Shown: positions 15,838 to 28,030, counted from the first letter of the stretch. The stretch: 64,000 nt of DNA from Candidatus Puniceispirillum marinum IMCC1322 (GCF_000024465.1 NC_014010.1:2579001-2643000), one strand, 5' to 3'. Translations and numbers: made by a program. The notes: a model not told the origin generated them from the sequence alone.

Positions 15838-16145
15838 ATCCAGTGGCTGTCATGCTGGATCGCACCGCCCTCAATTCCACCTATGCCGATCACGGACAAT
15901 GGTCAAGCATATTACGTCTTGGGGTGAATTAACGTTATCCGGTTGTTCCTGTCATGGCGGTGAAAATTGTTGCGACATATATGCTTAAATCCCATATCAA
16001 GGGTTGCTTTGCTGGTGATGTTTTGGTAATAGGCTCCATCCACGGTGGCATTCTTTGACTTTCATAGTTGTAGCGGGATTACCCGGCACAGGCACATAGG
16101 CCTTGGTCGGGGGGCTTGGGCTGAGAGTTTTAACTAGGAAAGACA
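15838..16145. other. Upstream region of the secE operon
   Basis: About 310 bases holding the promoter and leader for the following operon. A possible promoter is annotated at 16055-16083. Apart from that and the short leader ORF, no gene is seen. Confidence 0.5.
16055..16083 (+). promoter_or_regulatory. Possible promoter of the secE-nusG-rpl operon
   Basis: TTGACT at 16055-16060, 17-base spacer, ATTACC at 16078-16083. The -10 is poor; the location about 60 bases before the leader ORF fits. Confidence 0.35.
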
Positions 16146-16205
16146 ATGCAAATGTATGCTGCTATTGTGAAAATTGAACTTGAAGTGGCAGCTATTGATG
16201 GCTAA
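16146..16205 (+). CDS. 19-residue leader ORF overlapping the secE start
   Basis: Encodes MQMYAAIVKIELEVAAIDG and stops at TAA 16203-16205, inside the first codons of secE (ATGGCTAA overlap), in another frame. AGGAAA at 16134-16139 is a good ribosome site 6 bases before its ATG, whereas secE itself has no clear one. This looks like translational coupling of secE to a leader peptide. Confidence 0.45.
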   Translation: MQMYAAIVKIELEVAAIDG

Positions 16206-16395
16206 GGTATCGCCCGCACAGTTTGTTAGGCAGGTACGTCAGGAAATCAGTCGTATTTCTTGGGCGTCTCGGCGTGAAACAGGTACAGCTACGCTAACTG
16301 TGTTTATTATGGTAACCATTGCCGCAATTTTCTTTTTGCTGGTGGATATGGTGCTTTCTAATGTTGTCCAGTTTGTTCTAGGTCTTGGTAGCTAG
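16198..16395 (+). CDS. secE: Preprotein translocase subunit SecE
   Basis: 65 residues, the short SecE form with one transmembrane helix. The cytoplasmic amphipathic helix FVRQVRQEISRISWASRRET contains the conserved W-A-S-R-R/ET region, followed by the helix FIMVTIAAIFFLLVDMVLS. SecE clamps SecY (gene at 42108). Starts at ATG 16198 by length and family match; a TTG-like longer frame from 16174 adds nothing conserved. Followed by nusG after 54 bases. Confidence 0.92.
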   Translation: MAKVSPAQFVRQVRQEISRISWASRRETGTATLTVFIMVTIAAIFFLLVDMVLSNVVQFVLGLGS

Positions 16396-16449
16396 GAACG
16401 AAGTGGTTTTTTGACGTTTTGCCTGTGGCAAGACAAATGGGATTTATTG

Positions 16450-16980
16450 ATGGCCAAACGCTGGTACGTTGTTCATGTGTTCTCAGGATCTGAGAAAAAG
16501 GTCGCTCAGGCAATTACCGAGCAGGCCGTGACGCATGGGCTAGAAGATCAGATCGATGAAGTGATGGTTCCTACCGAAGAAGTAGTTGAGATGCGTCGTG
16601 GTGTGCGCGTCCAGTCCGAACGTAAATTCTTCCCCGGTTACATCCTTGTAAAATTGGAACTCAGCGATGAGGCGTGGCAGCTTGTCACCAGCCAGCCGCG
16701 GGTCACAGGTTTCTTGGGCGGCAAAGGTAAGCCTATTCCGATTACCAATAGTGAGGCTGAACGCCTGATCAAGCAGATGAGCGAAGGCGTAGAACGTCCC
16801 CGTTCAACAATCACATTCGATATTGGCGAGCAGGTACGCGTATCTGATGGCCCGTTTGCCTCCTTTAACGGATATGTCGAAGAAGCTGATGATGATAAGG
16901 CAAGGTTGAAAGTTACAGTGTCCATCTTTGGGCGCTCAACCCCAGTCGAACTGGAATATAGTCAGGTAGAAAAAGTTTAA
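16450..16980 (+). CDS. nusG: Transcription elongation/antitermination factor NusG
   Basis: 176 residues. NGN domain: [36 protein letters not shown], then a C-terminal KOW domain: [20 protein letters not shown]. NusG holds RNA polymerase in the processive state and links to Rho or ribosome. ATG 16450 gives the usual N-terminus; frame extension to 16411 is not conserved. Confidence 0.96.
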   Translation: MAKRWYVVHVFSGSEKKVAQAITEQAVTHGLEDQIDEVMVPTEEVVEMRRGVRVQSERKFFPGYILVKLELSDEAWQLVTSQPRVTGFLGGKGKPIPITNSEAERLIKQMSEGVERPRSTITFDIGEQVRVSDGPFASFNGYVEEADDDKARLKVTVSIFGRSTPVELEYSQVEKV

Positions 16981-17050
16981 ACAGGTGCGGTTAACGCAAT
17001 AACGAAGGCATCATTTAACATGATGTCTCGTAAGTCAGGGAAAGATAGTT

Positions 17051-17482
17051 ATGGCAAAGAAGATTGACGGATATATCAAGCTGAATATTCCAGCTGGAGC
17101 GGCTAACCCGTCACCACCAGTAGGTCCAGCACTGGGCCAGCGCGGTGTAAATATCATGGAATTTTGTAAGGCGTTCAACGCGGCAACTGATTCACTGGAA
17201 AAGAATATGCCTATTCCGGTTGTTATCACCGTGTATCAGGACAAATCCTTTACCTTTGCCACCAAAACAGCACCGGTCAGCTTTTTCCTGAAAAAAGCGG
17301 CAGGCTTGCCAAAAGGTGGTCAGGAGCCTGGCCGTACTGTTGCGGGCAAAGTGACAATGGCGCAGGTGCGCGAAATTGCTGATCAGAAGATGGGCGATAT
17401 GAATGCGATTGATATTGAAGGTGCCATGCAGATGGTGATGGGTTCTGCCCGCGCCATGGGCCTTGAAGTCGTGGAGGGCTGA
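17051..17482 (+). CDS. rplK: 50S ribosomal protein L11
   Basis: 143 residues. N-terminal [20 protein letters not shown] with the Pro-rich methylated segment, C-terminal RNA-binding domain with the [13 protein letters not shown] helix. L11 binds the GTPase-associated 23S region. GGAAAG site upstream. The ribosome site of rplA lies inside its last codons (GGAGG at 17473-17477), so the two are tightly linked. Confidence 0.97.
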   Translation: MAKKIDGYIKLNIPAGAANPSPPVGPALGQRGVNIMEFCKAFNAATDSLEKNMPIPVVITVYQDKSFTFATKTAPVSFFLKKAAGLPKGGQEPGRTVAGKVTMAQVREIADQKMGDMNAIDIEGAMQMVMGSARAMGLEVVEG

Positions 17483-17486
17483 ACCA

Positions 17487-18173
17487 ATGGCTAAACAGAC
17501 AAAGAACTTACGTGCTGCTTATGAAGCGGTTGACCGGAACAAAGCCTATGCGCTGGCTGAGGCTGTCGAGCTGGTAAAGTCAAACGCCAAGGCGAAATTT
17601 GACGAAACCATCGAAATTGCCATGAATTTGGGTGTTGATCCCCGTCACGCTGACCAGATGGTTCGTGGTGTTGTGGCGATGCCTAATGGCACGGGTAAAA
17701 CTATGCGGGTTGCGGTTTTTGCTAAAGATGCTAAAGCTGATGAGGCGAAAGCCGCCGGTGCTGACCTTGTTGGTGCTGATGATCTGGCTGAAGCTATCCA
17801 GAATGGCGAGTCTGCTTTTGATCGTGTGATTGCAACGCCTGACATGATGGGTGTTGTTGGTCGTCTTGGTAAGGTACTTGGCCCACGTGGCCTGATGCCT
17901 AACCCTAAGCTGGGCACGGTGACAGCTGATGTAGCCGAGGCTGTTAAAGCCGCTAAGGCTGGTGAAGTTCAATATCGCGCCGAAAAGGCTGGTGTTGTGC
18001 ATGCCGGTGTTGCCAAAGCAAGTTTTGGTGCCAAACAGATCGAAGAAAATGCCAATGCCTTTATCGAAGCTGTCCGCAAGGCGCGGCCCAGTGGTGCAAA
18101 AGGTACTTATATCAAAAAGATCACGATCAGCTCAACAATGAGCGCCGGGGTGTTTGTCGAAGACAACGCCTAG
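17487..18173 (+). CDS. rplA: 50S ribosomal protein L1
   Basis: 228 residues. The L1 signature [14 protein letters not shown] and the domain 2 [20 protein letters not shown] run are present. L1 forms the mobile stalk at the E site and in many bacteria represses its own operon by binding the L11 mRNA. Starts at ATG 17487, four bases after the rplK stop. Confidence 0.97.
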   Translation: MAKQTKNLRAAYEAVDRNKAYALAEAVELVKSNAKAKFDETIEIAMNLGVDPRHADQMVRGVVAMPNGTGKTMRVAVFAKDAKADEAKAAGADLVGADDLAEAIQNGESAFDRVIATPDMMGVVGRLGKVLGPRGLMPNPKLGTVTADVAEAVKAAKAGEVQYRAEKAGVVHAGVAKASFGAKQIEENANAFIEAVRKARPSGAKGTYIKKITISSTMSAGVFVEDNA

Positions 18174-18453
18174 ACGAATTTGAATTCTTCATCGGCGCGG
18201 AAACGTGTTGATGATGATTAGGGGTGGTGCTTGCACGACCCCGCACCTGTCCAAGACTGCAGGGGCACCGATCCAGCCATCAGGCTGACACGTGCTTAAT
18301 AACCTGCAATAGACGGGGAGCAAAAGCGGAAATTCCGCTTGAACTTCTTATGGGCAGGCCAGCGGACCGGAGGACTATTTCCGGTCTTGTTTTGCAACCG
18401 GGATGGCATGCCCAACAGGGTATAAGATCCTAAACGAAGAGTGGAGATTATCG
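18174..18453 (+). promoter_or_regulatory. L10-type leader of rplJL
   Basis: 280-base untranslated stretch before rplJ, the place where L10-(L12)4 binds its own mRNA in most bacteria. It contains several short pairings and a terminator-like element (18365-18393). No ORF of note except overlapping short frames. Family assignment (L10_leader) is by position and needs a covariance check. Confidence 0.55.
18365..18393 (+). terminator. Attenuator-like hairpin in the L10 leader
   Basis: GACCGGA (18365-18371), 8-base loop, TCCGGTC (18380-18386), then TTGTTTT. Weak intrinsic terminator geometry about 60 bases upstream of rplJ; could attenuate transcription when L10 is in excess. Confidence 0.4.
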
Positions 18454-18972
18454 GTGAATAGAACAGAAAAAGCCGAATTGATCGAAACCCTGCAAGCAAC
18501 CTTTAATGCCTCAACAACAATTGTTGTGACGCATCAGGTTGGTTTGACCGTTGCAGAGAGTGGCGAACTGCGTCTGAAGATGCGGGAAGCCGGTGCTGGC
18601 TTTAAGGTAACCAAAAACCGGATTGCCAAGCTAGCGCTTAAAGACACGCGCTACGAAGATTTGGACAGCCTGTTTACCGGACCAACAGCGATTGGTACGT
18701 CGCAAGACCCGGTGGCAGCAGCCAAAACCCTCGTAGAATTTGCCAAGACGAATACAAAATTGACCATCATCGGCGGTAGCATTGACGGGAAAGTTCTCGA
18801 CAAGTCTGGCGTTGAAGCGTTGGCCAAATTGCCTTCACTTGACGAATTGCGCGGCAAGCTTGTTGGGCTTTTACAAGCCCCAGCAGGAAAACTTGCACGT
18901 GTGGCTCAGGCTCCGGCCGGAAAGCTCGCACGCGTCATCAAAGCACGCGAAGACCAATTGCAGAGTTCATAA
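18454..18972 (+). CDS. rplJ: 50S ribosomal protein L10
   Basis: 172 residues from GTG 18454 (site GTGGAG at 18441-18446). Starts NRTEKAELIETLQATF as in alphaproteobacterial L10, with TVVVTHQVGL-type strand and the C-terminal helix that anchors L12 dimers; the end has a repeated APAGKLARV motif. A longer frame from 18403 lies in the leader and is rejected. Base of the L7/L12 stalk. Confidence 0.95.
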   Translation: MNRTEKAELIETLQATFNASTTIVVTHQVGLTVAESGELRLKMREAGAGFKVTKNRIAKLALKDTRYEDLDSLFTGPTAIGTSQDPVAAAKTLVEFAKTNTKLTIIGGSIDGKVLDKSGVEALAKLPSLDELRGKLVGLLQAPAGKLARVAQAPAGKLARVIKAREDQLQSS

Positions 18973-19009
18973 TTTAAACCTAGAAGTTCAAGCTTAATGG
19001 AGTATACAA

Positions 19010-19390
19010 ATGGCTGATATAGCAAAAATCGCAGAAGACCTATCCAACCTCACAGTTCTCGAAGCTGCTGAGTTGGCAACTATGCTGGAAGAGAAGTGGG
19101 GCGTTTCTGCTGCCGCTGCTCCTATGGCAATGGCAATGCCAGCTGGCGGCGGTGACGCTGGCGGCGCGGCTGAGGCAAAAACCGAATTTGACGTTGTTCT
19201 GACTGCCGCTGGTGCATCAAAGATCAATGTTATTAAAGAAGTTCGCGCGATCACAGGTCTTGGCCTGAAAGAAGCAAAAGACCTCGTCGAAGCTGCACCT
19301 AAGGCTGTTAAAGAAGGTGTGTCTGAAGACGAAGCAAACGAAATTAAAGGCAAGCTTGAAGAAGCTGGTGCCTCTGTCGAAGTTAAGTAA
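19010..19390 (+). CDS. rplL: 50S ribosomal protein L7/L12
   Basis: 126 residues. N-terminal dimerisation helices ([20 protein letters not shown]), an Ala/Gly/Met hinge (residues 36-58), and a C-terminal domain with [20 protein letters not shown], the factor-binding helix. Present in multiple copies on the ribosome and recruits EF-Tu, EF-G and IF2. GGAG site before the ATG. Confidence 0.97.
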   Translation: MADIAKIAEDLSNLTVLEAAELATMLEEKWGVSAAAAPMAMAMPAGGGDAGGAAEAKTEFDVVLTAAGASKINVIKEVRAITGLGLKEAKDLVEAAPKAVKEGVSEDEANEIKGKLEEAGASVEVK

Positions 19391-19431
19391 CTTTGACGGA
19401 ACAGCTTGGATTTAAAAGCTGTTGAAAATTG

Positions 19432-19466
19432 CTTGCACCGGGTGGCGTTTCGCTATCCGGTGCAAG
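19432..19466 (+). other. Intergenic hairpin between rplL and rpoB
   Basis: CTTGCACCGG and CCGGTGCAAG form a 10-bp stem extended by weaker inner pairs, without a T-run. Position matches the processing or attenuation site that lowers rpoB expression relative to rplL in other bacteria. Confidence 0.6.
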
Positions 19467-19517
19467 GTCGTTAAAAACCTGAAAGCTGAAACATTTTCGC
19501 TGGAGGGACTAAACCAC

Positions 19518-19548
19518 GCTTCCAACTTGGTTTTTTGAGTTGGGAAGC
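19518..19548 (+). other. Second intergenic hairpin before rpoB
   Basis: GCTTCCAACT pairs with AGTTGGGAAGC (one bulged G) around a TGGTTTTTTG loop, ending 25 bases before the rpoB ATG. Possible mRNA-stability or translation element. Confidence 0.45.
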
Positions 19549-19573
19549 CGAGATTTTGATGAGGGATCACTAA

Positions 19574-22500
19574 ATGGCATCGCATGTAAGTACCTTGGAT
19601 AGTCGAAAGCGGGTTCGCCGTACGTTTGGGCAGTTGGAAGAAATCACCCCAATGCCAAACCTGATTGATGTTCAGCGGTCAAGTTATGATACTTTTTTGC
19701 AGATGGATGTTCCGGTCCCTGATCGTATTGATCACGGGTTGCAGGAAACCTTTAAATCAGTGTTCCCGATTGGGGATTTTGCTGGTCGTTCGATACTTGA
19801 ATTTGTGTCTTATGATCTTGAAAAACCAAAATATGATGTCGAAGAATGTCAACAGCGTGGGCTGACCTTTGCCTCGCCGCTGAAAGTGACCTTGCGACTG
19901 GTGGTCTGGGAAGAAGACGAAGACACAGGCGCGCGTTCAATCCGCGATATTAAGGAACAGGACGTCTATATGGGCGATCTGCCGCTGATGACATCTAACG
20001 GTACCTTTATTGTGAATGGCACCGAGCGTGTGATCGTTTCACAGATGCACCGTTCGCCTGGCGTGTTCTTTGACCATGACCGTGGCAAAACACATGCTTC
20101 GGGCAAATTGCTATTTGCTGCCCGCGTTATTCCTTATCGTGGGTCATGGCTGGATTTTGAATTTGATGCCAAAGATATTCTGAATGTGCGGATTGACCGC
20201 AAGCGCAAACTGCCATCTACCACCTTCATGATGGCTTTGCCCGATGCTGACTCATTGGCCTATATGGATGCCTGCGCCGAATCTGGCGAAGACGTTGACC
20301 CAACGCGCATTGTTGGCATGAGCCGTGAAGAAATTCTTGGCTATTTCTACAATGCGGTTGACTATAAGCGTGATGGTGATGGCTGGCGTTACGCGCTCAA
20401 CCCTGAGGCACTAAAAGGTAGCCAACTGATACGCGATCTTGTTGATGCCGACACCAAAAAGGTTGTTGCCAAAGCAGGCACAAAAATGACACCGCGCGCG
20501 CTGAAAAAGCTGGTCGAAGATGGCGTTAAAGACGTTCTGGTGCCTGATACAGATGTTCTGGGCCGGTTCATTGCTGAAGACATCATCAATATGTCAACTG
20601 GCGAAGTCTATGCCGAAGCGGGTGAAGAAATCACCGAAGAGCTGATGGCACGCTTTGTGGAAAACGGCAATGATGATATCAGCATCTTGTTCATCGATAA
20701 TGTCAATTACGGTCCGCATCTGCGCAACACGCTTGCCGCTGACCGGAATACCTGCCGTGAAGAGGCGCTGGTTGATATTTATCGTGTTATGCGTCCGGGC
20801 GAGCCGCCAACATTGGAAAGCTCGCATGCTTTGTTCCAGAGCCTGTTTTTCACATCCGAGCGTTATGATCTGTCATCGGTTGGCCGGGTGAAGATGAATT
20901 CACGCCTTGAACTCGATACAGATGATTCTGTTCGTATCTTGCGCAAGCAGGACGTGATGGCGATCCTGAAAGTGCTGACAGGTCTGAAAGATGGTCGTGG
21001 CGATATTGACGATATTGACCATCTTGGTAACCGCCGGGTGCGTTCGGTTGGTGAATTGATGGAAAATCAGTACCGTGTGGGTCTGTTGCGGATGGAACGT
21101 GCCATTCGCGAACGCATGGGCGCTGTTGAAATCGACACTGTTATGCCTGCCGATCTGATTAACGCCAAGCCGGCCGCTGCCGCTGTACGTGAATTTTTTG
21201 GATCATCGCAGCTGTCTCAATTTATGGATCAGACTAACCCCTTGTCTGAAATCACCCATAAACGCCGTGTATCGGCGCTTGGGCCGGGCGGTCTGACCCG
21301 TGAACGTGCGGGCTTTGAAGTGCGCGACGTACATCCAACGCATTATGGCCGGATTTGCCCGATTGAAACGCCTGAAGGCCCGAATATTGGTCTGATTAAC
21401 TCGCTGGCAACCTACGCCCAGATTAATCGTTACGGCTTTATTGAAACACCCTATCGCAAAGTTGTTGAGGGCAAGGTCACTGACGAAGTGCGTTATATCT
21501 CGGCGATGGAAGAAGGTCGCTACACAATTGCACAGGCGAATGCCGAACTTGATGCCAAGGGTGTATTTGTTGGTGAATTGATTCCGGTGCGTCGGGCTGG
21601 CGAAATCGGCCTTGCGCGTCCAACTGATATCGAACTGATGGACGTATCGCCAAAACAGCTAGTTTCGGTTGCTGCGGCGCTGATCCCGTTCCTCGAAAAT
21701 GACGATGCGAACCGTGCCTTGATGGGGTCGAACATGCAACGTCAGGCTGTGCCTCTGGTGAAAGCCGAAGCCCCGATCGTGGGTACTGGAATGGAAGCCC
21801 GCGTTGCGCGTGACTCGGGTGTGACCATTGTTGCCAAACGTGCTGGTGTGATCGATCAGGTCGATGCGACACGTATTGTTGTTCGTGCCAGCGAAGAAAC
21901 CGCCGAAGATGTATCACCTGTTGATATATACAGCCTGCTGAAATTCCAGCGTTCGAACCAGAACACCACGGTCAACCAGCGTCCGCTTGTCAAAGTGGGT
22001 GATACGGTTCGTCGGGGTGATATCATCGCTGATGGCCCATCAACCGAAGACGGTGAATTGGCGCTTGGCCGGAACGTGCTTGTCGCCTTCATGCCGTGGA
22101 ATGGGTACAACTTTGAAGATTCAATCCTGATTTCTGAGCGTATCGTCCGTGACGACGTATTCACCTCGATACATATCGAAGAATATGAAGTGATGGCACG
22201 TGATACAAAGCTTGGTCAGGAAGAGATCACCCGTGACATTCCTAATGTCGGTGAAGAAGCACTGAAGAATCTTGACGAGGCTGGCATTGTATATGTCGGT
22301 GCCGAAGTCGGACCTAGTGATATTCTGGTTGGCAAGGTGACACCAAAAGGTGAATCACCAATGACACCGGAAGAAAAACTGCTCCGTGCCATTTTTGGTG
22401 AAAAGGCGTCCGACGTTCGTGATACCTCGCTGAAACTGCCACCTGGCGGTTCAGGCACGGTTGTCGAAGTGCGTGTGTTCTCTCGTCGTGGTGTTGAAAA

Positions 22501-23752
22501 AGACGAACGTGCGCTGGCCATTGACCGCGCTGAAATCGATCGTCTTGGCAAGGACCGTGATGACGAACGTAGCATTCTTGAGCGTGGTTTCTACGGCCGT
22601 ATGACTGAACTCTTTGCTGGTCAGACAGTGGCTTCAGGTCCAAAAGGCGTGAAAGCAGGCACCAAAATCGATGATGCGTTGCTTGATGAACTGCCAAAAT
22701 CACAATGGCAGCAGATCGCTGTTAAAGATGACAATGTGCAAAAGCTGATCGAAGCGCAGATTGCCAACTTTGAAAGTGCTGTTGCGGCTTTGCAGGCACG
22801 TTTCAATGATAAGGTTGACAAGCTTCAAGGTGGCGATGAATTGCTACCTGGCGTGATGAAGATGGTAAAGGTCTTTGTTGCCGTGAAGCGCAAGCTTCAG
22901 CCTGGTGACAAAATGGCTGGCCGTCATGGTAACAAGGGTGTGATCTCACGGATCGTACCGGCTGAAGATATGCCGTATCTCGAAGATGGTACGCCGGTCG
23001 ATATCGTGTTGAACCCGCTTGGTGTGCCGTCACGAATGAATGTTGGTCAGATTTTGGAAACCCATCTTGGCTGGGCGGCGCGTGGTCTTGGTAAACAGGT
23101 TGGTGCGGCAGCTGAAGCGGCGCGTGCTAATGCAGATACCTCAAAGCTTCGCGATACCTTGTCAGGTATGTATTCTGCTGAACAATATGAGAATGAGCTG
23201 GCCGTGATGGATGATGATCAGATCATTGAACAGGCCGAAATTCTTGGTCGTGGTGTGCCTATGGGAACGCCGGTATTTGATGGTGCGCGTGAAGCCGATG
23301 TCTTGGCTCTGCTGAAAAAGGCTGGGCTTAGCGAAACAGGTCAGGAATGGCTCACCGATGGACGTACAGGCGAGGTTTTCGACCGGGCGGTTACCGTTGG
23401 CTATATCTATATGCTGAAATTGCATCACCTTGTTGATGACAAGATTCACGCTCGTTCGATTGGTCCTTACTCGCTGGTTACACAGCAGCCACTTGGTGGT
23501 AAGGCACAGTTTGGTGGACAGCGCTTTGGTGAGATGGAGGTCTGGGCACTTGAAGCTTATGGTGCGGCCTACACCTTGCAGGAAATGCTCACCGTCAAGT
23601 CGGATGACGTTTCAGGCCGGACAAAGGTTTACGAGGCTATTGTTCGCGGTGATGACGACTTTGAATCTGGCATTCCGGAATCCTTCAATGTTTTGGTCAA
23701 AGAGCTTCGCTCACTTGGTTTGAATGTTGATTTGCATGAGGCAGAATACTAG
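19574..23752 (+). CDS. rpoB: RNA polymerase subunit beta
   Basis: 1392 residues, full length for alphaproteobacteria. Starts [19 protein letters not shown]; the rifampicin-pocket region [20 protein letters not shown], the [20 protein letters not shown] segment and the C-terminal [20 protein letters not shown] are all intact. The rifampicin-pocket residues (D, H and S in that segment) look wild type. ATG 19574. Confidence 0.98.
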   Translation: MASHVSTLDSRKRVRRTFGQLEEITPMPNLIDVQRSSYDTFLQMDVPVPDRIDHGLQETFKSVFPIGDFAGRSILEFVSYDLEKPKYDVEECQQRGLTFASPLKVTLRLVVWEEDEDTGARSIRDIKEQDVYMGDLPLMTSNGTFIVNGTERVIVSQMHRSPGVFFDHDRGKTHASGKLLFAARVIPYRGSWLDFEFDAKDILNVRIDRKRKLPSTTFMMALPDADSLAYMDACAESGEDVDPTRIVGMSREEILGYFYNAVDYKRDGDGWRYALNPEALKGSQLIRDLVDADTKKVVAKAGTKMTPRALKKLVEDGVKDVLVPDTDVLGRFIAEDIINMSTGEVYAEAGEEITEELMARFVENGNDDISILFIDNVNYGPHLRNTLAADRNTCREEALVDIYRVMRPGEPPTLESSHALFQSLFFTSERYDLSSVGRVKMNSRLELDTDDSVRILRKQDVMAILKVLTGLKDGRGDIDDIDHLGNRRVRSVGELMENQYRVGLLRMERAIRERMGAVEIDTVMPADLINAKPAAAAVREFFGSSQLSQFMDQTNPLSEITHKRRVSALGPGGLTRERAGFEVRDVHPTHYGRICPIETPEGPNIGLINSLATYAQINRYGFIETPYRKVVEGKVTDEVRYISAMEEGRYTIAQANAELDAKGVFVGELIPVRRAGEIGLARPTDIELMDVSPKQLVSVAAALIPFLENDDANRALMGSNMQRQAVPLVKAEAPIVGTGMEARVARDSGVTIVAKRAGVIDQVDATRIVVRASEETAEDVSPVDIYSLLKFQRSNQNTTVNQRPLVKVGDTVRRGDIIADGPSTEDGELALGRNVLVAFMPWNGYNFEDSILISERIVRDDVFTSIHIEEYEVMARDTKLGQEEITRDIPNVGEEALKNLDEAGIVYVGAEVGPSDILVGKVTPKGESPMTPEEKLLRAIFGEKASDVRDTSLKLPPGGSGTVVEVRVFSRRGVEKDERALAIDRAEIDRLGKDRDDERSILERGFYGRMTELFAGQTVASGPKGVKAGTKIDDALLDELPKSQWQQIAVKDDNVQKLIEAQIANFESAVAALQARFNDKVDKLQGGDELLPGVMKMVKVFVAVKRKLQPGDKMAGRHGNKGVISRIVPAEDMPYLEDGTPVDIVLNPLGVPSRMNVGQILETHLGWAARGLGKQVGAAAEAARANADTSKLRDTLSGMYSAEQYENELAVMDDDQIIEQAEILGRGVPMGTPVFDGAREADVLALLKKAGLSETGQEWLTDGRTGEVFDRAVTVGYIYMLKLHHLVDDKIHARSIGPYSLVTQQPLGGKAQFGGQRFGEMEVWALEAYGAAYTLQEMLTVKSDDVSGRTKVYEAIVRGDDDFESGIPESFNVLVKELRSLGLNVDLHEAEY

Positions 23753-23767
23753 GCCGTTTAGGCTGGT

Positions 23768-23794
23768 GCCCCCACCGCGATGTCGGTGGGTGGC
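23768..23794 (+). other. Hairpin between rpoB and rpoC
   Basis: CCCACCG / CGGTGGG around CGATGT, extended by GCC/GGC with one bulge. Lies in the 84-base rpoB-rpoC gap. No T-run; likely an RNA-processing or stability element. Confidence 0.55.
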
Positions 23795-23836
23795 AGGTAC
23801 TTATTTGAAACCAACTTATGTTGGAAAGGTAGATAG

Positions 23837-26800
23837 ATGAACGATTTGATGAATCCTTTCGGGCAAACGCAAGGCCCGCAGAGCTTTGACAAAATCAGAA
23901 TTTCCATCGCATCACCCGAGCGTATTCGGTCTTGGTCATTCGGTGAGATTAAAAAGCCTGAAACGATAAACTATCGTACGTTTAAGCCAGAAAAAGACGG
24001 TCTTTTCTGTGCCCGTATTTTTGGTCCTGTTCGTGATTACGAATGTCTTTGCGGTAAATATAAGCGGATGAAGTATCGCGGTATTATCTGCGAAAAATGT
24101 GGTGTTGAAGTTACCCTTTCCAAAGTACGCCGTGAGCGTATGGGGCATATTGAACTAGCTGCGCCTGTCGCGCATATCTGGTTTCTGAAATCGCTTCCAA
24201 GCCGTATCGGTCTGCTTGTCGATATGACATTAAAGGATCTGGAACGCGTTCTGTATTTTGAAAACTTTGTCGTGATTGAGCCTGGTATGACGTCGCTGGT
24301 CAAAGGCCAGCTTCTGTCAGAAGAAGAATATTACGATGCGCAGGACGAATTTGGTGATGATGCCTTTGAAGCCAGTATCGGTGCCGAAGCAATCAAAAAA
24401 GTTCTTGTCGATCTTGACCTTGATCAGGAACGCGTAAAAATCCGCGAAGAGCTTATTGCGACGGGTTCAGAAGCCAAGCGCAAAAAGCTGGTAAAGCGTT
24501 TAAAACTTGTTGATGCGTTCAAAGAGTCTGGATGTCGTCCTGAATGGATGATCCTTGACGTTGTGCCTGTGATTCCACCTGAATTGCGCCCACTGGTGCC
24601 GTTGGATGGGGGGCGCTTTGCAACCTCTGACCTTAACGATCTCTATCGCCGGGTTATCAACCGTAACAACCGTCTAAAGCGTCTGATCGAGCTGCGCGCA
24701 CCGGACATTATTGTCCGTAACGAAAAGCGTATGTTGCAGGAATCAGTTGACGCGCTGTTTGACAATGGCCGTCGTGGCCGTGTTATCAGCGGTGTCAATA
24801 AGCGCCCCTTGAAATCACTGTCAGATATGCTGAAAGGTAAGCAAGGTCGTTTTCGTCAGAACCTGCTTGGTAAGCGCGTCGATTATTCTGGCCGTTCGGT
24901 TATCGTTGTTGGGCCTGAGCTGAAACTGCATCAATGTGGTTTGCCAAAGAAGATGGCGCTGGAACTATTCAAGCCGTTTATCTATTCAAAGCTAGAGCTA
25001 TACGCGATGGCGAGTACGGTCAAAATGGCCAAACGCATGGTGGAAAAAGAACGCCCCGAAGTCTGGGATATTCTTGAAGAGGTGATCCGCGAGCATCCGG
25101 TGATGTTGAACCGGGCACCGACCCTGCACCGTCTTGGTATTCAGGCGTTTGAGCCGGTTTTGATTGAAGGCAAGGCCATTCAACTGCATCCATTGGTATG
25201 TACCGCCTTTAACGCTGACTTTGATGGCGACCAGATGGCGGTGCATGTGCCTTTGTCACTTGAAGCCCAGCTTGAAGCCCGTGTTCTGATGATGTCGACA
25301 AACAACATCCTCAGCCCGGCCAATGGCAAGCCGATCATTGTGCCGTCACAGGATATCATCCTTGGTCTTTATTATATGTCGATGATTCGTGATGGTGAAA
25401 AGGGCGAAGGCATGGCGTTCTCGAACGTCAAAGAAATCCTGCTCGCCCTTGGCAATGGCTCGGTGAGTCTGCATGCCAAGGTAAAGGCGCGTGTCCCGAC
25501 CCGTGATGCCAATGGCGAGCGTGTGTTGGCGGTTGTTGAAACCACCCCGGGACGTGCCCAGTTGGCTGATTTGCTGCCTGACAACCCGTCTTGTTCGTTC
25601 GAGCTGGTTAACAAGCTGATGACCAAGAAAGAAGTCAGTAACGTGATCGATCACGTCTATCGCCATTGTGGTCAGAAAGACACGGTGATTTTCTGTGACC
25701 GTTTGATGAGTCTTGGTTTTGGTCAGGCATGTGATGCTGGTATTTCGTTTGGTATCGCCGATCTGACAACGCCTGATCTGAAGGAAAAATACGTCAATGA
25801 AGCTGAAGACGAGGTAAAGACCTTTGAACAGCAATATCTCGATGGTCTGATCACGCAAGGTGAGAAATATAACAAGGTGGTCGATGTATGGTCACGCTGT
25901 TCGGATCTTGTTGCTGATGAGATGATGAAAGGTATTTCAACCGAAAAAGATGGCGAGCCAATCAATTCGGTCTGGATGATGGCGCATTCAGGTGCGCGTG
26001 GTTCGGCCGCCCAGATCAAACAGCTTGCTGGCATGCGCGGCCTTATGGCCAAGCCGTCAGGCGAGATCATTGAAACCCCGATCATTTCATCCTTTAAAGA
26101 AGGTCTGAATGTTCTGGAATATTTCAACTCGACGCATGGTGCCCGTAAAGGTCTGGCTGACACCGCTTTGAAAACCGCGAATTCGGGTTATCTGACGCGG
26201 CGTCTTGTTGACGTGGCTCAGGACTGCATCATTCGCGAAGTCGATTGTGGCACGTCAAAAGGTTTGACGATTCGTCCGGTCTTGAATGGTAGTGAAATTG
26301 TTGATTCGCTCTATGAAAGGATTTTGGGACGGGTGCTGGCTGAAGATCTGGTTGATGTCAAAACCAGCGAAGTGATTTTGCCTTTGGGTGAAATGGTCAC
26401 CGAAGAGCATTTTGACAAGATCGACTCATCTGGCGCTGATCAGGCTTTGATCCGTTCGGCATTGCTATGTGAAGCCGAAACCGGCATCTGTGCAAATTGT
26501 TATGGCCGTGATCTGGCGCGTGGCACCGATGTGAATATGGGTGAAGCTGTCGGTGTTATCGCCGCCCAGTCAATTGGCGAGCCAGGCACCCAGCTGACCA
26601 TGCGTACCTTCCACGTTGGTGGTGCGGCACAGCGGGATGCCCAGCAGTCAAATATCGAAGCGACAATCGGTGGTACCGTAAAGCTTGAAGATGCAACATT
26701 GGTTACAGACAAGAATGGCATTCCTATTGTCATGAGCCGGAATACCGAATTGCTTATTCTTGATGAAAAGGGACGCGAACGTCTTCGTCACCGTCTGCCA

Positions 26801-28030
26801 TATGGTGGTAAACTGTTGGTTAGTGAAGGCGAAGAGATCGCGGCTGGCAAAATACTGATCGAATGGGATCCATATACGATGCCAATCATCACAGAAATGA
26901 ACGGTACTGCGCATTATGTCGATTTGACTGATGGCATATCCGTTCGTGAAGTGACTGACGATACAACAGGTATCTCAAGCCGCGAAGTGGTGGACTGGAA
27001 AGCGGCCGCGGGCGGTGCAAACCTGCGTCCACGCATTACCTTGCGCGATGAAAAGGGCGAAGTGTTGACATTGACCAATGGTCTTGAGGCACGCTACTTC
27101 CTGTCAGCGGGTTCAATTCTGTCGATTGAAAATGGTGCCGAGGTACAGGCTGGTGACGTGCTGGCGCGTATTCCACGTGAATCATCAAAGACGCGTGACA
27201 TTACCGGTGGTCTGCCCCGTGTTGCCGAACTCTTTGAAGCACGTAAGCCAAAGGACTTTGCTGTTATTGCCGAGGCTGATGGCCGTGTTGAATTTGGTAA
27301 TGACTACAAGGCAAAGCGTCGTATCCGTGTGGTGCCGTTGGATGGTGATTTGGAAGCGGTTGAATATCTATTGCCAAAAGGCCGCCCACTGGCTGTCAAC
27401 GAAGGTGACGTCGTGCGCAAGGGTGACTTGTTGCTTGATGGAAGCCCGGTGCCGCATGACATTCTGAGCATTCTGGGTGTCGAGGAACTGGCTGCCTATC
27501 TGGTCAAGGAAATTCAGGACGTTTATCGTCTGCAGGGTGTGAAGATCAATGATAAGCATATTGAAGTCATTGTGCGCCAGATGTTGCAGAAGGTCGAAGT
27601 CGAAGATGCTGGTGACAGTACATTCCTTGTTGGTGAACAGGTTGATCGTGAGGAGTTTGCGCAGGCCAATACAGCTCTGGAAGCTGAAGGGTTGCGGATT
27701 GCCACAGCGCATCCGGTTTTGCTTGGTATTACCAAGGCGTCTTTGCAGACAAAATCCTTTATCTCTGCAGCCTCATTCCAGGAAACAACCCGCGTTCTAA
27801 CCGAAGCGGCTGTTAGCGGTCGTGAGGATACGCTGGATGGTTTGAAAGAGAATGTCATTGTCGGTCGGTTGATTCCGGCAGGAACCGGTTCGGTCATGAA
27901 TCGGCTTCGTCGGATTGCTTCCGAACGCGATAAAGGCATCTTGGCACAGCGCGCCGCCGCTGCACCAGCACTCGAAAGCAATGAATTTGCCACCGAATCG
28001 GAAGAAACAGTGGTTGAAAGTGACGCATAA
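23837..28030 (+). CDS. rpoC: RNA polymerase subunit beta'
   Basis: 1397 residues. The zinc site [20 protein letters not shown] is near the N-terminus, the catalytic triad is in [13 protein letters not shown] near residue 460, and the trigger loop region is in [19 protein letters not shown]. The C-terminal tail (about 25 residues) is acidic. ATG 23837 has a GGAAAGG site. Forms the core enzyme with RpoB and RpoA (45003). Confidence 0.98.
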   Translation: MNDLMNPFGQTQGPQSFDKIRISIASPERIRSWSFGEIKKPETINYRTFKPEKDGLFCARIFGPVRDYECLCGKYKRMKYRGIICEKCGVEVTLSKVRRERMGHIELAAPVAHIWFLKSLPSRIGLLVDMTLKDLERVLYFENFVVIEPGMTSLVKGQLLSEEEYYDAQDEFGDDAFEASIGAEAIKKVLVDLDLDQERVKIREELIATGSEAKRKKLVKRLKLVDAFKESGCRPEWMILDVVPVIPPELRPLVPLDGGRFATSDLNDLYRRVINRNNRLKRLIELRAPDIIVRNEKRMLQESVDALFDNGRRGRVISGVNKRPLKSLSDMLKGKQGRFRQNLLGKRVDYSGRSVIVVGPELKLHQCGLPKKMALELFKPFIYSKLELYAMASTVKMAKRMVEKERPEVWDILEEVIREHPVMLNRAPTLHRLGIQAFEPVLIEGKAIQLHPLVCTAFNADFDGDQMAVHVPLSLEAQLEARVLMMSTNNILSPANGKPIIVPSQDIILGLYYMSMIRDGEKGEGMAFSNVKEILLALGNGSVSLHAKVKARVPTRDANGERVLAVVETTPGRAQLADLLPDNPSCSFELVNKLMTKKEVSNVIDHVYRHCGQKDTVIFCDRLMSLGFGQACDAGISFGIADLTTPDLKEKYVNEAEDEVKTFEQQYLDGLITQGEKYNKVVDVWSRCSDLVADEMMKGISTEKDGEPINSVWMMAHSGARGSAAQIKQLAGMRGLMAKPSGEIIETPIISSFKEGLNVLEYFNSTHGARKGLADTALKTANSGYLTRRLVDVAQDCIIREVDCGTSKGLTIRPVLNGSEIVDSLYERILGRVLAEDLVDVKTSEVILPLGEMVTEEHFDKIDSSGADQALIRSALLCEAETGICANCYGRDLARGTDVNMGEAVGVIAAQSIGEPGTQLTMRTFHVGGAAQRDAQQSNIEATIGGTVKLEDATLVTDKNGIPIVMSRNTELLILDEKGRERLRHRLPYGGKLLVSEGEEIAAGKILIEWDPYTMPIITEMNGTAHYVDLTDGISVREVTDDTTGISSREVVDWKAAAGGANLRPRITLRDEKGEVLTLTNGLEARYFLSAGSILSIENGAEVQAGDVLARIPRESSKTRDITGGLPRVAELFEARKPKDFAVIAEADGRVEFGNDYKAKRRIRVVPLDGDLEAVEYLLPKGRPLAVNEGDVVRKGDLLLDGSPVPHDILSILGVEELAAYLVKEIQDVYRLQGVKINDKHIEVIVRQMLQKVEVEDAGDSTFLVGEQVDREEFAQANTALEAEGLRIATAHPVLLGITKASLQTKSFISAASFQETTRVLTEAAVSGREDTLDGLKENVIVGRLIPAGTGSVMNRLRRIASERDKGILAQRAAAAPALESNEFATESEETVVESDA

